From Massilia pinisoli (GTDB lineage: Bacteria; Pseudomonadota; Gammaproteobacteria; Burkholderiales; Burkholderiaceae_D), in contig NZ_JANUGW010000005.1 in assembly GCF_024753285.1 (NCBI RefSeq), positions 248,001 through 312,000 on the forward strand: a stretch of 64,000 bases of DNA. The letters run 5' to 3'. A program made the translations under genes and the position numbers. This document shows positions 27,265 through 39,304 of the stretch, in pieces; the stretch's first letter is position 1, and every line of letters begins with the position of its first letter. The notes under the pieces are model-generated. The model did no database searches and had not been told where the DNA came from. It was given only the letters and a program-made list of their open reading frames with translations.

Positions 27265-27687
27265 TTAAAACACTCCGAACAGTTTGAGAGCGACCAGCAG
27301 GGTCAGGACCAGGCCGACGGCCAGCACGTAGCGCGCGGTGCGCTGCGAGGCGTCCTTGTCGAGGGCCATGTGGTTGTCCATGAACAGGTGGCGGATACCG
27401 GCGCAGAAGTGGTGCAGGTAAGCCCAGGACAGGCCCAGCAGGATGATCTTGACGAACGGGTGGCTGACGATGCCGGCCCAGTGGGCGAACGAGATCTCGG
27501 AGCGGATGCTCTCGCCGAACAGGTAGATCAGGTACGGCAGGAAGAGGAACAGCACGAAGCCGCTGATACGGTGCAGGATCGACACGATGGCCGATGGCGG
27601 CTGCTTGTAATTCATCGTAATGTCCGTAATGCTCACATTACGGATCGGCTGCCCTCTTTTTTGCACGTTTTTCACGGCTTCGGACAT
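27265..27687 (-). CDS. sdhC: Succinate dehydrogenase cytochrome b556 subunit
   Basis: A 140-residue three-helix membrane subunit. SILHRISGFVLFLFLP carries the conserved Ser/Arg of the quinone site, and LSWAYLHHFCAGIRHLFMD carries the haem-ligand His. The start at 27687 is fixed by AGGGAGGTGTT just upstream; an upstream in-frame extension has no such site. It is the first gene of sdhCDAB. The regulator gene in the same orientation ends 205 bases upstream, and this gap should hold the sdh promoter. Confidence 0.95.
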   Translation of the reverse strand: MSEAVKNVQKRGQPIRNVSITDITMNYKQPPSAIVSILHRISGFVLFLFLPYLIYLFGESIRSEISFAHWAGIVSHPFVKIILLGLSWAYLHHFCAGIRHLFMDNHMALDKDASQRTARYVLAVGLVLTLLVALKLFGVF

Positions 27688-27892
27688 TGGAACACCTCCC
27701 TTAAAACTGACTGATTTTATGTTGGAACCCGCACTTCGCCGATTTTGTGACCTGCGCCGGACCTGGATGTCATCGTCCCGGATCCTTGCTGGAACACGTC
27801 GGCCGGGCCTCTCCGACGCTTTCCCAAAATCAAAGCATTGTAATCGCTGCCAGCGATTCCTGCACCCAGCATAGGCTCGGCGCAAAAACTAT

Positions 27893-28708
27893 TCAGGACA
27901 ATTCGTTCTGGTAATGGTGCTTTGCGGTGAGATACAAACCGCGCCGCAATTCCACCGCTTTGTCCCCATACGTGAACGACACCCGGTCCGCGCACAAGAG
28001 CGGCGTACCCTCCGCCACCTTCAGCGCCTGCGCCGTGGGCGCGTCCGCCGCGATCGCGCGGATCTTCTCCGTCGCGCGGATCATGCGCGTGCCGAATTCC
28101 GATTCGAACAAGCCGTACATCGGCCCCTTGTATTCCGCCAGGCGCTCGGCCGTCAGCCCCTTGAACAGCTGCCCCGGCAGCCACAATTCCTCGAGGATCG
28201 TCGGCGCGCCGGTATCGCTCATCAGGCGCTTGATGTACACGACGGCGTCGCCCGACTTCAAGTCGAGCAGGCGCGCCACCTCGGCCGGGGCGCGGATGCG
28301 CTTGACCTCGAGGTAGTCGTGCTCGAAATGCTGGGGGACGCCCTCGTCGGGCATCAGCTTGAGGAAACGGAAGTGGGCGCGCGCCTCGTTGTGCGACGCG
28401 ACGAACGTCCCTTTGCCCTGGCGGCGCACGACGAGGTGCTCGGCGGCGAGCTCGTCGATGGCCTTGCGCACGGTACCCTGGCTGACCTTGTAGCGGCCGG
28501 CCAGCTCGACTTCGCTGGGGATCAGTTCGCCGGGTTTCCACTCGCCCGATTGCAGGCTTTGCGTGATGAGCGCCTTGATCTGCTGGTACAGTGGAGAGAA
28601 CGTGGGCGAAGGGGCCGCGCCGCCGACAGCGCTGCCGGCGCCGCTTGTCGTGGCACCATTGCTGTTCGGATTAGACGGGGCTTGGTTCATAGACAGCGAT
28701 TTTTTCAT
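27893..28708 (-). CDS. GntR-family regulator with UTRA domain (HutC type)
   Basis: About 271 residues from ATG 28708; ATG 28690 and a TTG further upstream are alternatives. A Ser/Gly/Ala-rich leader precedes the winged helix (PLYQQIKALITQSL ... PSEVELAGRYKVSQGTVRKAIDEL, given here in parts), which ends with RRQGKGTFVASHNE. The C-terminal UTRA ligand domain follows (TILEELWLPGQLFKGL, EGTPLLCADRVSFTYGDKAVELRRG). It lies between sdhC and the divergent mdh, so it probably controls TCA genes in response to a small carboxylate; the ligand is unknown. A perfect palindrome 42 bases ahead of its start is a likely autoregulatory operator. Confidence 0.92.
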   Translation of the reverse strand: MKKSLSMNQAPSNPNSNGATTSGAGSAVGGAAPSPTFSPLYQQIKALITQSLQSGEWKPGELIPSEVELAGRYKVSQGTVRKAIDELAAEHLVVRRQGKGTFVASHNEARAHFRFLKLMPDEGVPQHFEHDYLEVKRIRAPAEVARLLDLKSGDAVVYIKRLMSDTGAPTILEELWLPGQLFKGLTAERLAEYKGPMYGLFESEFGTRMIRATEKIRAIAADAPTAQALKVAEGTPLLCADRVSFTYGDKAVELRRGLYLTAKHHYQNELS

Positions 28709-28749
28709 AAATCCAAGGGTCCGTCCAGTGGAGAAACCCTTCAATTATG

Positions 28750-28765
28750 TGTCTTATATAAGACA
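28750..28765. promoter_or_regulatory. Palindromic operator candidate between gntR and mdh
   Basis: TGTCTTATATAAGACA is a perfect 16-base palindrome, with two further matching pairs outside one mismatch. AT-rich palindromes with a central TATA are typical of HutC-type GntR sites. It lies 42 bases upstream of the regulator ATG and about 200 bases upstream of mdh. I saw no second copy ahead of sdhC or acnA. Confidence 0.7.
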
Positions 28766-28964
28766 TATGATATGAATTGACAGATGGAATAGCGCGGGAC
28801 TACACTCGCGGTCGATCGAGCGTGGGCGCCCGCCTGCCGGCATTGCGTCGCACGCCCGCTTGGCGATGGCGCTTTTGGTATGATTGCAGTTTTCCCAAAC
28901 AGGCGTATCCTTCTGCGTCGTCCGCTCAGTAGTACGCTTCTTCCCTCTTATTTGGAGATTCATC

Positions 28965-29957
28965 ATGGCAAAAACCCCTAAGCGCGTTGCCGTCACCGGT
29001 GCGGCCGGCCAGATCGGCTATTCCCTGCTGTTCCGCATCGCCAACGGCGACATGCTGGGCAAGGACCAGCCGGTCATCCTGCAGCTGCTCGAAATCGACA
29101 ACGAAAAGGCACAGAAGGCGCTGAAGGGCGTCATGATGGAACTGGACGACTGCGCATTCCCGCTGCTGGCCGGCATGACCGCGCACAGCGACCCGATGAC
29201 CGCGTTCAAGGACGCGGACGTCGCCCTGCTGGTCGGCGCCCGTCCGCGCGGCCCGGGCATGGAGCGCAAGGACCTGCTGGAAGCCAACGCCCAGATCTTC
29301 ACGGTGCAGGGCAAGGCGCTGGACGCCGTCGCCTCGCGTGACGTCAAGGTGCTGGTGGTCGGCAACCCGGCCAACACGAACGCCCACATCGCGATGAAAT
29401 CGGCCCCGAACCTGCCGGCCAAGAACTTCACCGCCATGCTGCGCCTGGACCACAACCGCGCCCTGTCGCAAGTGGCTGCCAAGACCGGCAAGGCCGTCGG
29501 CGACATCGAGAAGATGGTCGTCTGGGGCAACCACTCGCCGACCATGTACGCCGACTACCGCTTCGCCACCGTCGACGGCAAGTCGGTCAAGGACCTGATC
29601 AACGATGACGACTGGAACCGCAACACGTTCCTGCCGACCGTCGGCAAGCGCGGCGCGGCCATCATCGACGCCCGCGGCGCCTCGTCGGCTGCCTCGGCCG
29701 CCAACGCCGCCATCGACCACGTCCGTGACTGGGTCCTGGGCACGAACGGCAAGTGGACCACGATGGGTGTCCCGTCGGACGGTTCGTACGGCATCCCGGA
29801 AGGCATCGTCTTCGGCTTCCCGGTGACCACGCAGAACGGCGAGTACACGATCGTGCAAGGCCTGCCGATCGACCAGTTCTCGCAGGAGCGCATCAACCTG
29901 ACGCTGAACGAGCTGAACGAAGAGCGCGCTGGCGTCGCGCACCTGCTGGGCAACTAA
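28965..29957 (+). CDS. mdh: Malate dehydrogenase
   Basis: A 330-residue NAD-dependent enzyme interconverting malate and oxaloacetate. The Rossmann motif [19 protein letters not shown], the substrate loop [18 protein letters not shown] with two Arg, and the catalytic His in [14 protein letters not shown] mark the cytosolic-type (MDH type 2) enzymes used by Burkholderiales. GGAG lies nine bases before the ATG; an upstream in-frame extension lacks one. A dispersed repeat starts 14 bases after the stop. Confidence 0.98.
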   Translation: MAKTPKRVAVTGAAGQIGYSLLFRIANGDMLGKDQPVILQLLEIDNEKAQKALKGVMMELDDCAFPLLAGMTAHSDPMTAFKDADVALLVGARPRGPGMERKDLLEANAQIFTVQGKALDAVASRDVKVLVVGNPANTNAHIAMKSAPNLPAKNFTAMLRLDHNRALSQVAAKTGKAVGDIEKMVVWGNHSPTMYADYRFATVDGKSVKDLINDDDWNRNTFLPTVGKRGAAIIDARGASSAASAANAAIDHVRDWVLGTNGKWTTMGVPSDGSYGIPEGIVFGFPVTTQNGEYTIVQGLPIDQFSQERINLTLNELNEERAGVAHLLGN

Positions 29958-29971
29958 GGCTCATCTGTCAC

Positions 29972-30115
29972 GTAGGGTGGACGGCTCTGCCGTCCACGCG
30001 GTGATTGTTGGCGGCTTCGATATCGCGCACGAGCACGGAGCCGCCAACAATCACCGCGTGGGCAGCGCTCATGTTTCGACGGCGCTGCGATAATAGGTGG
30101 AGCTGCCCACCCTAC
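29972..30115. repeat. Dispersed GTAGGGTGG inverted repeat, copy D, with nested perfect palindrome
   Basis: The forward unit at 29972-30000 is GTAGGGTGGACGGC, loop, GCCGTCCACGCG. The reverse unit at 30055-30115 ends in CTGCCCACCCTAC. Between them, 29997-30015 and 30040-30058 form a perfect 19-base inverted repeat (CGCGGTGATTGTTGGCGGC and its complement) around a 24-base loop, so the whole block can fold as one long cruciform or RNA hairpin. It fills the gap between mdh and the lyase gene. Confidence 0.88.
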
Positions 30116-30147
30116 GAGCCCATCGTTCCATCTTCCAGAGCGAGACA

Positions 30148-31137
30148 ATGCACCCTTCCGAGGTTTTATTCCAGGGCCAACGCCAGCCACTGCTCCTCCC
30201 CGCCTGCGACCACTACGCCGGCAGCGAGAAGCTGATGCGCAAGTCGATGGCCCTGCAACAAGAACTTGGCCCCCTGTTCGACATCACCTTCGATTGCGAG
30301 GACGGCGCCGCCGCCGGCAACGAACGCGCCCACGCCGAGCTGGTCGCGACCCTCGTCGACAGCCCCGACAACCGCGCGCACCGCATCGGCGCCCGCCTGC
30401 ACGACGTCACGAGCCCGCACTTCGCGCAGGACGTCGAGATCATCGTCGGGGCCGCCGCGCAGACGCTCGCCTACGTCGTCCTCCCGAAGCCCGACAGCCT
30501 GGAGGACGTGCTGCGCGCGCAGGACGTCGTCAACCAGGCCGCCGCCAAGGCCGGGCGCGCCGTGCTGCCGCTGCACGTGCTGATCGAGACGCACGGCGCC
30601 CTGCACGACGCGTACGCCATCGCCGCCCTGCCCCAGGTCGAAAGCCTGTCGTTCGGCATCATGGATTTCGTCTCGGCGCACCACGGCGCGATTCCGTCCG
30701 CCGCGATGCGCACGCCCGGCCAGTTCACCCATCCGCTCGTCGTCCGCGCGAAACTGGAGATGGTGGCGGCTTGTCACGCGCATGACAAAGTCCCGTCGCA
30801 CAATGTGACGACCGAGATCAAGGACAGCGCCGTCGTCGCCAACGATGCCCAGCGCGCCGCCGCCGAGTTCGGATTCACCCGCATGTGGAGCATCCATCCC
30901 GACCAGATCAAGCCCATCGTGAAAGCCTTCACGCCGCGCCTCGCGGAAGTGAACGAAGCGACGAGCATCCTGCAGGCGGCGATGGCGAAGGATTGGGGAC
31001 CGATTGCCCATGGAGGCCGCTTGCACGACCGCGCCAGCTACCGATATTATTGGACGGTGTTGCAGCGCGCGAAGCTGGCCGGCCTAGCGCTGCCGGAGGC
31101 CGCGGCGGCACTCGTCAATCAACCGGAATCCATTTGA
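30148..31137 (+). CDS. HpcH/HpaI aldolase / citrate lyase beta-like protein (CoA ester lyase family)
   Basis: A 329-residue TIM-barrel enzyme. PLLLPACDHYAGSEKLMRKS, FDITFDCEDGAAAGNE (metal-binding Glu/Asp), VLPKPDS, LIETHGALHDAYAIAA and FGIMDFVSAHHGAIP are family blocks of CitE-like lyases, which cleave citryl-, malyl- or methylmalyl-CoA. No citD/citF/citX is present, so it is not part of citrate lyase; malyl-CoA or a similar thioester is more likely. The position between mdh and acnA is common in Burkholderiales. Its stop overlaps the next start by one base (TGATG). Confidence 0.9.
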   Translation: MHPSEVLFQGQRQPLLLPACDHYAGSEKLMRKSMALQQELGPLFDITFDCEDGAAAGNERAHAELVATLVDSPDNRAHRIGARLHDVTSPHFAQDVEIIVGAAAQTLAYVVLPKPDSLEDVLRAQDVVNQAAAKAGRAVLPLHVLIETHGALHDAYAIAALPQVESLSFGIMDFVSAHHGAIPSAAMRTPGQFTHPLVVRAKLEMVAACHAHDKVPSHNVTTEIKDSAVVANDAQRAAAEFGFTRMWSIHPDQIKPIVKAFTPRLAEVNEATSILQAAMAKDWGPIAHGGRLHDRASYRYYWTVLQRAKLAGLALPEAAAALVNQPESI

Positions 31138-31697
31138 TGGCCATCACTCTGAAACAACCGCTCGCCGCCTGCGCCCTCGCGCTCGCGGCGGCAAGCCTGT
31201 GCGCGTCCGCATCCGGCGCCACCGGCGACACCCACCCCAAGGCCAGCAAGGTCCTGAAACAAAAAGAAAAGGCCAAGCCGGCCAAGCACAAGAAGGAAAA
31301 CAAGAAAGACAAGAAAGACAAGAAAGACGCGAAGACGCACAAGGAAGAACCGAAGCCGGACGTCGCCGACGACGAGCCGATCCCGGACGTCACGGACACG
31401 ACCTTGACCGAGTTCTCGTGCGAGTTGAACAACAAGGTCTCCGTGTACCGCAACCTGATGGACGACAGCTACATCATCCTGCGCTGGCAGAACCACCTGC
31501 GCCGCATGGAAAAAGTGGGCACAACGACGGGCGCGCGCCGCTACGAGAGCGCGAAGACCGGGCTGGTCTGGATCGGCATCCCGTCGAAGGGTATCCTGCT
31601 CGACTCGAAACAGAACCGCCAGCTGGCCAACGAATGCAAGGACGCCGAACAGGCCAAGCCAGCCATGGCAGCCGCCCCGGGCGACAAAACGAGCTGA
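31137..31697 (+). CDS. Lys-rich exported protein between TCA genes
   Basis: A 186-residue protein with a signal peptide (cleaved near ASGA, residue 28), a strongly basic stretch (KEKAKPAKHKKENKKDKKDKK, about 44-64), an acidic linker (PDVADDEPIPDVTD) and a C-terminal globular part with two Cys (FSCELNNKVSVYRN ... NECKDAEQ). The C-terminal core has aromatic and basic residues (LRWQNHLRRMEKV). No family recognised. Translationally coupled to the lyase gene and 63 bases before acnA, so it may be co-transcribed with both. Confidence 0.75.
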   Translation: MAITLKQPLAACALALAAASLCASASGATGDTHPKASKVLKQKEKAKPAKHKKENKKDKKDKKDAKTHKEEPKPDVADDEPIPDVTDTTLTEFSCELNNKVSVYRNLMDDSYIILRWQNHLRRMEKVGTTTGARRYESAKTGLVWIGIPSKGILLDSKQNRQLANECKDAEQAKPAMAAAPGDKTS

Positions 31698-31760
31698 TGC
31701 CTGACCGGCAAGGCTGACCGAGTTGTAGGTAACAACAAAATCTCACTAAGGAGAGCTTTT

Positions 31761-34469
<2,709 letters not shown>

Positions 34470-34474
34470 TCTGC

Positions 34475-34608
34475 GTAGGGTGGACGGCTATGCCGTCCAC
34501 GCGTTCAATCATTACCTGATTCGTCGCGACATGTTCGCGTTCGTTGGACGCGTGGACGGCGCATACGTCCCGTCAAATCGTCGTTCGCGGTCGAGCCGTC
34601 CACCCTAC
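34475..34608. repeat. Dispersed GTAGGGTGG inverted repeat, copy E
   Basis: A forward unit (34475-34503, GTAGGGTGGACGGC, 4-base loop, GCCGTCCACGCG) and a reverse unit (34549-34608, CGCGTGGACGGC ... GCCGTCCACCCTAC with a long interior) face outward. The forward unit is nearly identical to that of copy D and starts five bases after the acnA stop. The remainder of the gap to 34670 shows no gene. Confidence 0.87.
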
Positions 34609-34670
34609 TCCGTTCGTTACGTGTCCGCCCACTCGTATGGTGGGCTCCCCGAGCCCACCATGCACACCAC

Positions 34671-35348
34671 TCACGTCTCTGCCCACATCCGCAACAGGTT
34701 GTGATAATGCCCCGTGAGCGCCACGAGCTCCGCCCCGTCGCCATGCTTCGCGCGCAGCGCCTGGATCGCGGTATCGAGTTCGAACAACATGGCGCGGCGC
34801 CCGTCGTCACGCACCATGCTCTGCACCCACAGGAACGACGCGAGCCGCTCGCCGCGCGTCACCGCCCTCACCTCGTGCACACTGGACGACGGGTAGACGA
34901 CCGCGTCGCCCGCCGGCAGCTTGACCTCGTGCGTGCCGTACGTGTCGACGACGGCCAGCTCGCCGCCGTCGTAGTCGGCCGGGTCGGACAGGAACACGGT
35001 GCACGACACGTCCGCACGCAGCGCGGCCCCGCCCCGCCGGGCGCGGATGGCGCCGTCGACGTGTGGGCCGTAATGCTCGCCGCCCGCGTAACCGTTGAAG
35101 AACGGCGGCAGGATGCGCAGCGGCAGCACGCTCGAGAAGAACAGTGGGTGCGCCATCAGCGCCGCGCTCACGATCTGCCCCAGTTCGACGGCCAGCGGCG
35201 AGCCCTCCGCCAGCTGGCGGTTGCGCTTGATCTGCGCGCCCTGCGTACCGACGCTGGCCCGGCCGTCGACCCAGTCCGTCGCCTGCAGGCGCGCGCGCAT
35301 CGCGTTCACCTGGTCCGGGGTCAGGACGCCCGGAATGTGCAGCATCAT
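34671..35348 (-). CDS. piuC: PKHD-type Fe(II)/2-oxoglutarate dioxygenase (PiuC/YbiX)
   Basis: A 225-residue hydroxylase. The double-stranded beta-helix shows the iron triad in [10 protein letters not shown] (His and Asp) and [10 protein letters not shown] (distal His), and the 2-oxoglutarate Arg in [15 protein letters not shown]. The N-terminus [13 protein letters not shown] and the C-terminal helix [14 protein letters not shown] fit YbiX/PiuC. Such genes accompany Fiu/PiuA catecholate receptors and are iron-regulated; the substrate is not known. GAGGAGG precedes the ATG, and the gene starts 20 bases after the receptor stop, in the same operon. Confidence 0.93.
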   Translation of the reverse strand: MMLHIPGVLTPDQVNAMRARLQATDWVDGRASVGTQGAQIKRNRQLAEGSPLAVELGQIVSAALMAHPLFFSSVLPLRILPPFFNGYAGGEHYGPHVDGAIRARRGGAALRADVSCTVFLSDPADYDGGELAVVDTYGTHEVKLPAGDAVVYPSSSVHEVRAVTRGERLASFLWVQSMVRDDGRRAMLFELDTAIQALRAKHGDGAELVALTGHYHNLLRMWAET

Positions 35349-35368
35349 CGTCGCCTCCTCGTGCGGGG

Positions 35369-37666
35369 TCAGAACTTGACGTTGGCCGCCAGCGTCGCCG
35401 ACCGGCCCGGGCCCACTCCCGCATAGTGCGGCGACGAGACGCGGTCGAAGTAGAACTTGTCCGTCAGGTTCTGCACGTTCAGTTGCAGGCTGACGTCCTG
35501 GTTCAGCGCATAGCTGGCCATCGCGTCGACGCGCGTATAGCCCGGCGCCCACTTGTTGTTGTTCACGTTGCCGTAGACCTTGGACAGCGTGTTCACGCCG
35601 AAGCCGGCCGAGAAGTCCTTCGTGACGGCGTACGTCGTCCACAGCGTGGCCGAGTGCTTCGGCGTCGCCGGGAAGCGGTTGCCATTGTACGGCGAGACGA
35701 CGTACACGGGATTCGCCGTCGTGCCCACGTTCAGGTAGCCGTTGTCGGCCACGGTCGCATCCAGGTACGTGTAGCCGCCGAACACGCTCCACTGCGACGA
35801 CAGCTTGCCCGAGAAGCCCAGCTCGGCGCCCTTCACGCCCTTGCGGCCGACGTTCTGCGTCGTGCCGTCCGGCGCCGTCACGCGGGCATTGTTCATCGTG
35901 CTCTTGAACACGGCCGCCGTCAGCGACAGCCGGCCGCCCGGCATCACGTCCCACTTCGTGCCCAGCTCGACGTTGCGGCTGCGCTGCGGCTGCAGGTTCT
36001 GCACGGCCACCGTCAGCGCATCCAGGCCATCGCCGCCGTCGTTGCCGGGCGGGGTCGCGGACGTCGCATAGGCCAGATAGACGCTGCCGTTCTCCGCCGG
36101 TTTATACACGAGGCCCGATTGCAGGCTCCAGAAACCGCTGTCGACCGCGGCGCGGGTCGCCGTCGTCAGTGTGTTCAGGACGCTCTTGAAGTCGTCGTGG
36201 CGCGCGCCCAGGTTGAGCTGCCAGTGCGGATCGAATTCGATGGTGTCGAATGCGTACGCGGCCTTCGTCTTCGTGCTCACGTGCGTCAGCGCGGGCGACA
36301 CGGTGCGCGTAGTGACCCACGGATCGTACGGGTTCGGATCGACCAGCGTGGTGCAGTTGTACAGCGTCGCGCTGCCCGACGTCGGGCAGGTGAACGTGCC
36401 CGTCAGCGGATTGTTCGTGCCCGGCGTGAAGACGTAGTTGCTGCGGTCCGTCGTCTCGCGGTCGAACTCGATGCCCGCGTTGTACGTGTGCTTGATGCCC
36501 GCCGCCTGCAGCTCGCCCGAGATGCTCGTCACGTTCGTCGCCGTGCGCGTCTGTGTCACGCGCGTGTTCGCGCGGCGCCAGACGGTGCCGTACAGGACCG
36601 TGTTGCCCTTCGAGTCGTCGGGCTGGGTCCAGGCGTAGTCGTTGTTCGATTTGCCGTAACGCGTGACGTTGCGCAGCACGATGCCGCCCGCCAGCTGGTG
36701 GCGCAGGTCGATGTTGACGATGTCGCTCTTCGTGTCGCGGAAGTCGCGGTTGGCGAGGCCGTAGAACGTACTGCGGTCGACGTCGAACGGCCGGCCGTTG
36801 CCGTTCTTTGCGACGTCCGGTCCCGTCGTGAGGGGATTGTTGAACGGGATGCCCGTATCCGGGATCTCGTGCGTCGTCAGGCGGTAGACGCCGATGATGA
36901 CCCGCGTCGGGCCCGACAGGCCGAAGGTGACCGTGGGCGCCACGCCGTAGCGCTTGCCGCCGACGATGGCGCGGCCCGGCACGTCGTTCTCGTGCGCCAT
37001 CACGTTCAGGCGGAACGCGCTGTCGCTGCCGATGTTGCGGTTGAAATCGCCCGTGAGGCGGCGGTATTTGTCCGAGCCGATGCCGATGCTGGCACGGTTG
37101 AAGTCGTAGGCCAGCGCCGTCTTCGTGATCAGGTTGACGCCGCCGCCGGCCGACGCGCGGCCGCCCAGTGCCGAGTTCGGCCCTTTCACCACTTCGATCT
37201 GTTCGACGGCGAAGATCTCGCGCGACTGCGAACCGGCGTCGCGGATGCCGTCGACATACGTGTCCGTCTGCGCGTTATAGCCCCGGATGAACATATTGTC
37301 GCCCACGGGATTGCCGCCTTCGGCCGCGCCGATGGTAATGCCGGGCACGGTGCGCAGCGCATCCGTCAGCGACGTGGCGCCCGTCTGCGCGATGACCTCG
37401 GCCGGCACGACGGTGACGGATTTCGGCGTATCGAGCAGCGGCGCGGTGAATTTCTCGTTGGCCGAAGCCTGCTGCGGCTGGCTCGTGCCCGTCACCTGCA
37501 CGCTCGGGATCGCCGGGTCGGGCGTCACGTCGGCAGCGGCATGGGCGGCGGCCGGCAGCGCCAGCGACGCCAGCATGGCCAAGGTGTGCGCCGGCAGAGG
37601 GCGCGCATGCTTGCGGCTCGTGATGAAGGAAGTCGGCGTGACGGTGTCGTTGTGCTTGATGGTCAT
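35369..37666 (-). CDS. TonB-dependent catecholate siderophore receptor (Fiu/PiuA-like)
   Basis: A 765-residue outer membrane receptor. The long N-terminus ends in a signal peptide around AAAHA (about residue 42), then comes a TonB-box-like SVQVTGTSQ and a plug with [42 protein letters not shown] and [20 protein letters not shown]. The barrel ends in [11 protein letters not shown]. The start at 37666 is preferred because a further upstream extension would read through the Fur-type site. The downstream PiuC-type gene supports assignment to the Fiu/PiuA group, which imports iron as monomeric catecholate complexes. Confidence 0.93.
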   Translation of the reverse strand: MTIKHNDTVTPTSFITSRKHARPLPAHTLAMLASLALPAAAHAAADVTPDPAIPSVQVTGTSQPQQASANEKFTAPLLDTPKSVTVVPAEVIAQTGATSLTDALRTVPGITIGAAEGGNPVGDNMFIRGYNAQTDTYVDGIRDAGSQSREIFAVEQIEVVKGPNSALGGRASAGGGVNLITKTALAYDFNRASIGIGSDKYRRLTGDFNRNIGSDSAFRLNVMAHENDVPGRAIVGGKRYGVAPTVTFGLSGPTRVIIGVYRLTTHEIPDTGIPFNNPLTTGPDVAKNGNGRPFDVDRSTFYGLANRDFRDTKSDIVNIDLRHQLAGGIVLRNVTRYGKSNNDYAWTQPDDSKGNTVLYGTVWRRANTRVTQTRTATNVTSISGELQAAGIKHTYNAGIEFDRETTDRSNYVFTPGTNNPLTGTFTCPTSGSATLYNCTTLVDPNPYDPWVTTRTVSPALTHVSTKTKAAYAFDTIEFDPHWQLNLGARHDDFKSVLNTLTTATRAAVDSGFWSLQSGLVYKPAENGSVYLAYATSATPPGNDGGDGLDALTVAVQNLQPQRSRNVELGTKWDVMPGGRLSLTAAVFKSTMNNARVTAPDGTTQNVGRKGVKGAELGFSGKLSSQWSVFGGYTYLDATVADNGYLNVGTTANPVYVVSPYNGNRFPATPKHSATLWTTYAVTKDFSAGFGVNTLSKVYGNVNNNKWAPGYTRVDAMASYALNQDVSLQLNVQNLTDKFYFDRVSSPHYAGVGPGRSATLAANVKF

Positions 37667-37719
37667 GGTGGATGGCTGGCCCGGCAGGCGTTTCGGCGCG
37701 CTGCCTGTCGAATGAATAT

Positions 37720-37740
37720 TAATGAGAACGATTCGCATTA
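37720..37740. promoter_or_regulatory. Strong Fur-box palindrome upstream of the Fiu-like receptor
   Basis: The 21-base site is an almost perfect palindrome, TAATG-x-GAA-xxx-TTC-x-CATTA when read on the minus strand. It is 54 bases upstream of the chosen receptor ATG. It is the better of the two Fur-type sites in the window and predicts iron repression of the receptor and the piuC-type gene. Confidence 0.85.
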
Positions 37741-37905
37741 TCGTTCCTATTGACATATTTGACAAGCTCGACGCTGGCGCCAATATTGCCGCCGTGTTAC
37801 TGGGGTGTGGCCGAATCAACTACAATAACGGGGATAAGGGTTTATCATGACCCACAGCCCGAACCCAGAACACGATCACCCTTACCGTAAAGACTCCCCA
37901 AGCGT

Positions 37906-39159
37906 ATGCGTCGCCCTTCCAAAGACTCACCCAAACTTTCGGCAGAAAGCCAGCGTCTCATCAGCATCAGCAGCGCCATCGTGCAGGCCGCCAGCCGCGT
38001 TGAAGAACGGACGTGGGAACGCAACCTCGACGCCCAGCTGCAGAAGCTGCTGAAGACGAACCACCAGGACACCATCGACGCCGCCCTCAACGTCCTGTTC
38101 AAGGGCGACCTCGCGGTGTACGACGTGCTGATGGATGGCGTCGAGGCGATCAGCGAGTCGTCGACGATGACGGAACAGGCCGCCGACGGCGCCGAAACCA
38201 CGTGGCAGACCCTGCTCGTCGCGGCGCCCATCCTCGCCTGGACCCGCTTCTCGATCGCGTCCGGCACGATCCCCGGCGACATCCTGAACACGCTGACGGC
38301 ACATTTCGGCGCCCACCTGCTGGCCGACAACACCAAGGTCGCGATCGCGCCGACCTTGTACTCGATCGACCAGCTGCCGCGCACCCACGCCGAGACCTAT
38401 GCGCTGACGCACAAGCTCGCGCAGTCCGCGCACAAGGGCGCGACGGTGAAGCCGGCCGCGCCCGGCCCGGACACGTCGCAATTCCTGGCCGACACGCGCT
38501 ACCTGCTCGTCGCGGTCGTCGCCCCCGTGGGCGCCCCACTGTTCCGCTGGCAGGAGCCGCAGCACCACATCAACTTCGAAGCGGAGCGCGAGAATGCGCT
38601 CGAGCAATGGCGCGCCCAGGCCGGCCCGAACGTCGCGCGCCTGCTGCCGGGCTGCGGCGTCGAGCTGCTGCTGCCGGAAGCGTATTACGTGGCGTGCCGC
38701 GAGGCCGACAAGCTGATCCGTCCGGTGTCGATCCGCGCCGCCGTCCACTACCTGACGAACACGCTGGGCGTGGAACCGAACGACCTGCGCGCCGTCGTCG
38801 CGGGCTTCGGCGACGAGATCAACGACAGCCAGGTCGACGAATACCGCGTCGGCTTCACCTTGCGCCAGTCGCCCGACGTCGTGTACGGCATCGTCTGGCC
38901 CCTGTACGGCCAGGAAGACGAGGAAGGCACGCCGATGGAAGGCCCGGCCGGCGGCGGCGACCGTCCGCTCGCGCCGCTGGACGAGATCGTCAAGCACCTG
39001 AACGACGTCGGCATCACGCACGTCAAGCGCATCGGCGAGCGCTATGTCGCCGAATACTGCGACGACTGCGGCGCCCCGCTGTTCGCCGACCCGACCGGCG
39101 AACTCGTGCACGCCGAAATGCCGGAAGACACGCCGGCGGGGAACGAGCACTTCCACTGA
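37906..39159 (+). CDS. DUF2863 family protein
   Basis: A 417-residue cytoplasmic protein. The sequence (SPKLSAESQRLISISSAI, RFSIASGTIPGDI, LLPEAYYVACREADKLIRP, YCDDCGAPLFADPTGELVHAE, given in parts) matches DUF2863, a family restricted to Burkholderiales and relatives. The C-terminal CDDCGAPLF contains a Cys pair of zinc-ribbon type. Function is unknown. It is a single-gene unit followed by a clear terminator. Confidence 0.9.
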   Translation: MRRPSKDSPKLSAESQRLISISSAIVQAASRVEERTWERNLDAQLQKLLKTNHQDTIDAALNVLFKGDLAVYDVLMDGVEAISESSTMTEQAADGAETTWQTLLVAAPILAWTRFSIASGTIPGDILNTLTAHFGAHLLADNTKVAIAPTLYSIDQLPRTHAETYALTHKLAQSAHKGATVKPAAPGPDTSQFLADTRYLLVAVVAPVGAPLFRWQEPQHHINFEAERENALEQWRAQAGPNVARLLPGCGVELLLPEAYYVACREADKLIRPVSIRAAVHYLTNTLGVEPNDLRAVVAGFGDEINDSQVDEYRVGFTLRQSPDVVYGIVWPLYGQEDEEGTPMEGPAGGGDRPLAPLDEIVKHLNDVGITHVKRIGERYVAEYCDDCGAPLFADPTGELVHAEMPEDTPAGNEHFH

Positions 39160-39180
39160 CGCGCGCATTGCCCGCCCACG

Positions 39181-39208
39181 AAACCCGGCCATGCGCCGGG
39201 TTTTGTTT
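39181..39208 (+). terminator. Rho-independent terminator after DUF2863 gene
   Basis: AACCCGGC, a five-base loop (CATGC), GCCGGGTT and then TTGTTTT form a textbook stem and T tract about 20 bases after the stop. Confidence 0.9.
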
Positions 39209-39272
39209 TGGCCGCCAAGTCGACGCAGGACTCTAATTTTCTTCATTGACGCCCCCCGCTCCGGTCGCTAAA

Positions 39273-39292
39273 TTGGTTAACACGTTAACTAA
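39273..39292. promoter_or_regulatory. Palindromic operator candidate for the MarR regulator
   Basis: TTGGTTAACACGTTAACTAA is a 20-base imperfect palindrome with two GTTAAC half-sites, a form typical of MarR operators. It ends 12 bases before the hydrolase ATG, where a bound MarR dimer would block the hydrolase-marR operon. Confidence 0.75.
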
Positions 39293-39304
39293 ATCGCCGC
39301 CACC

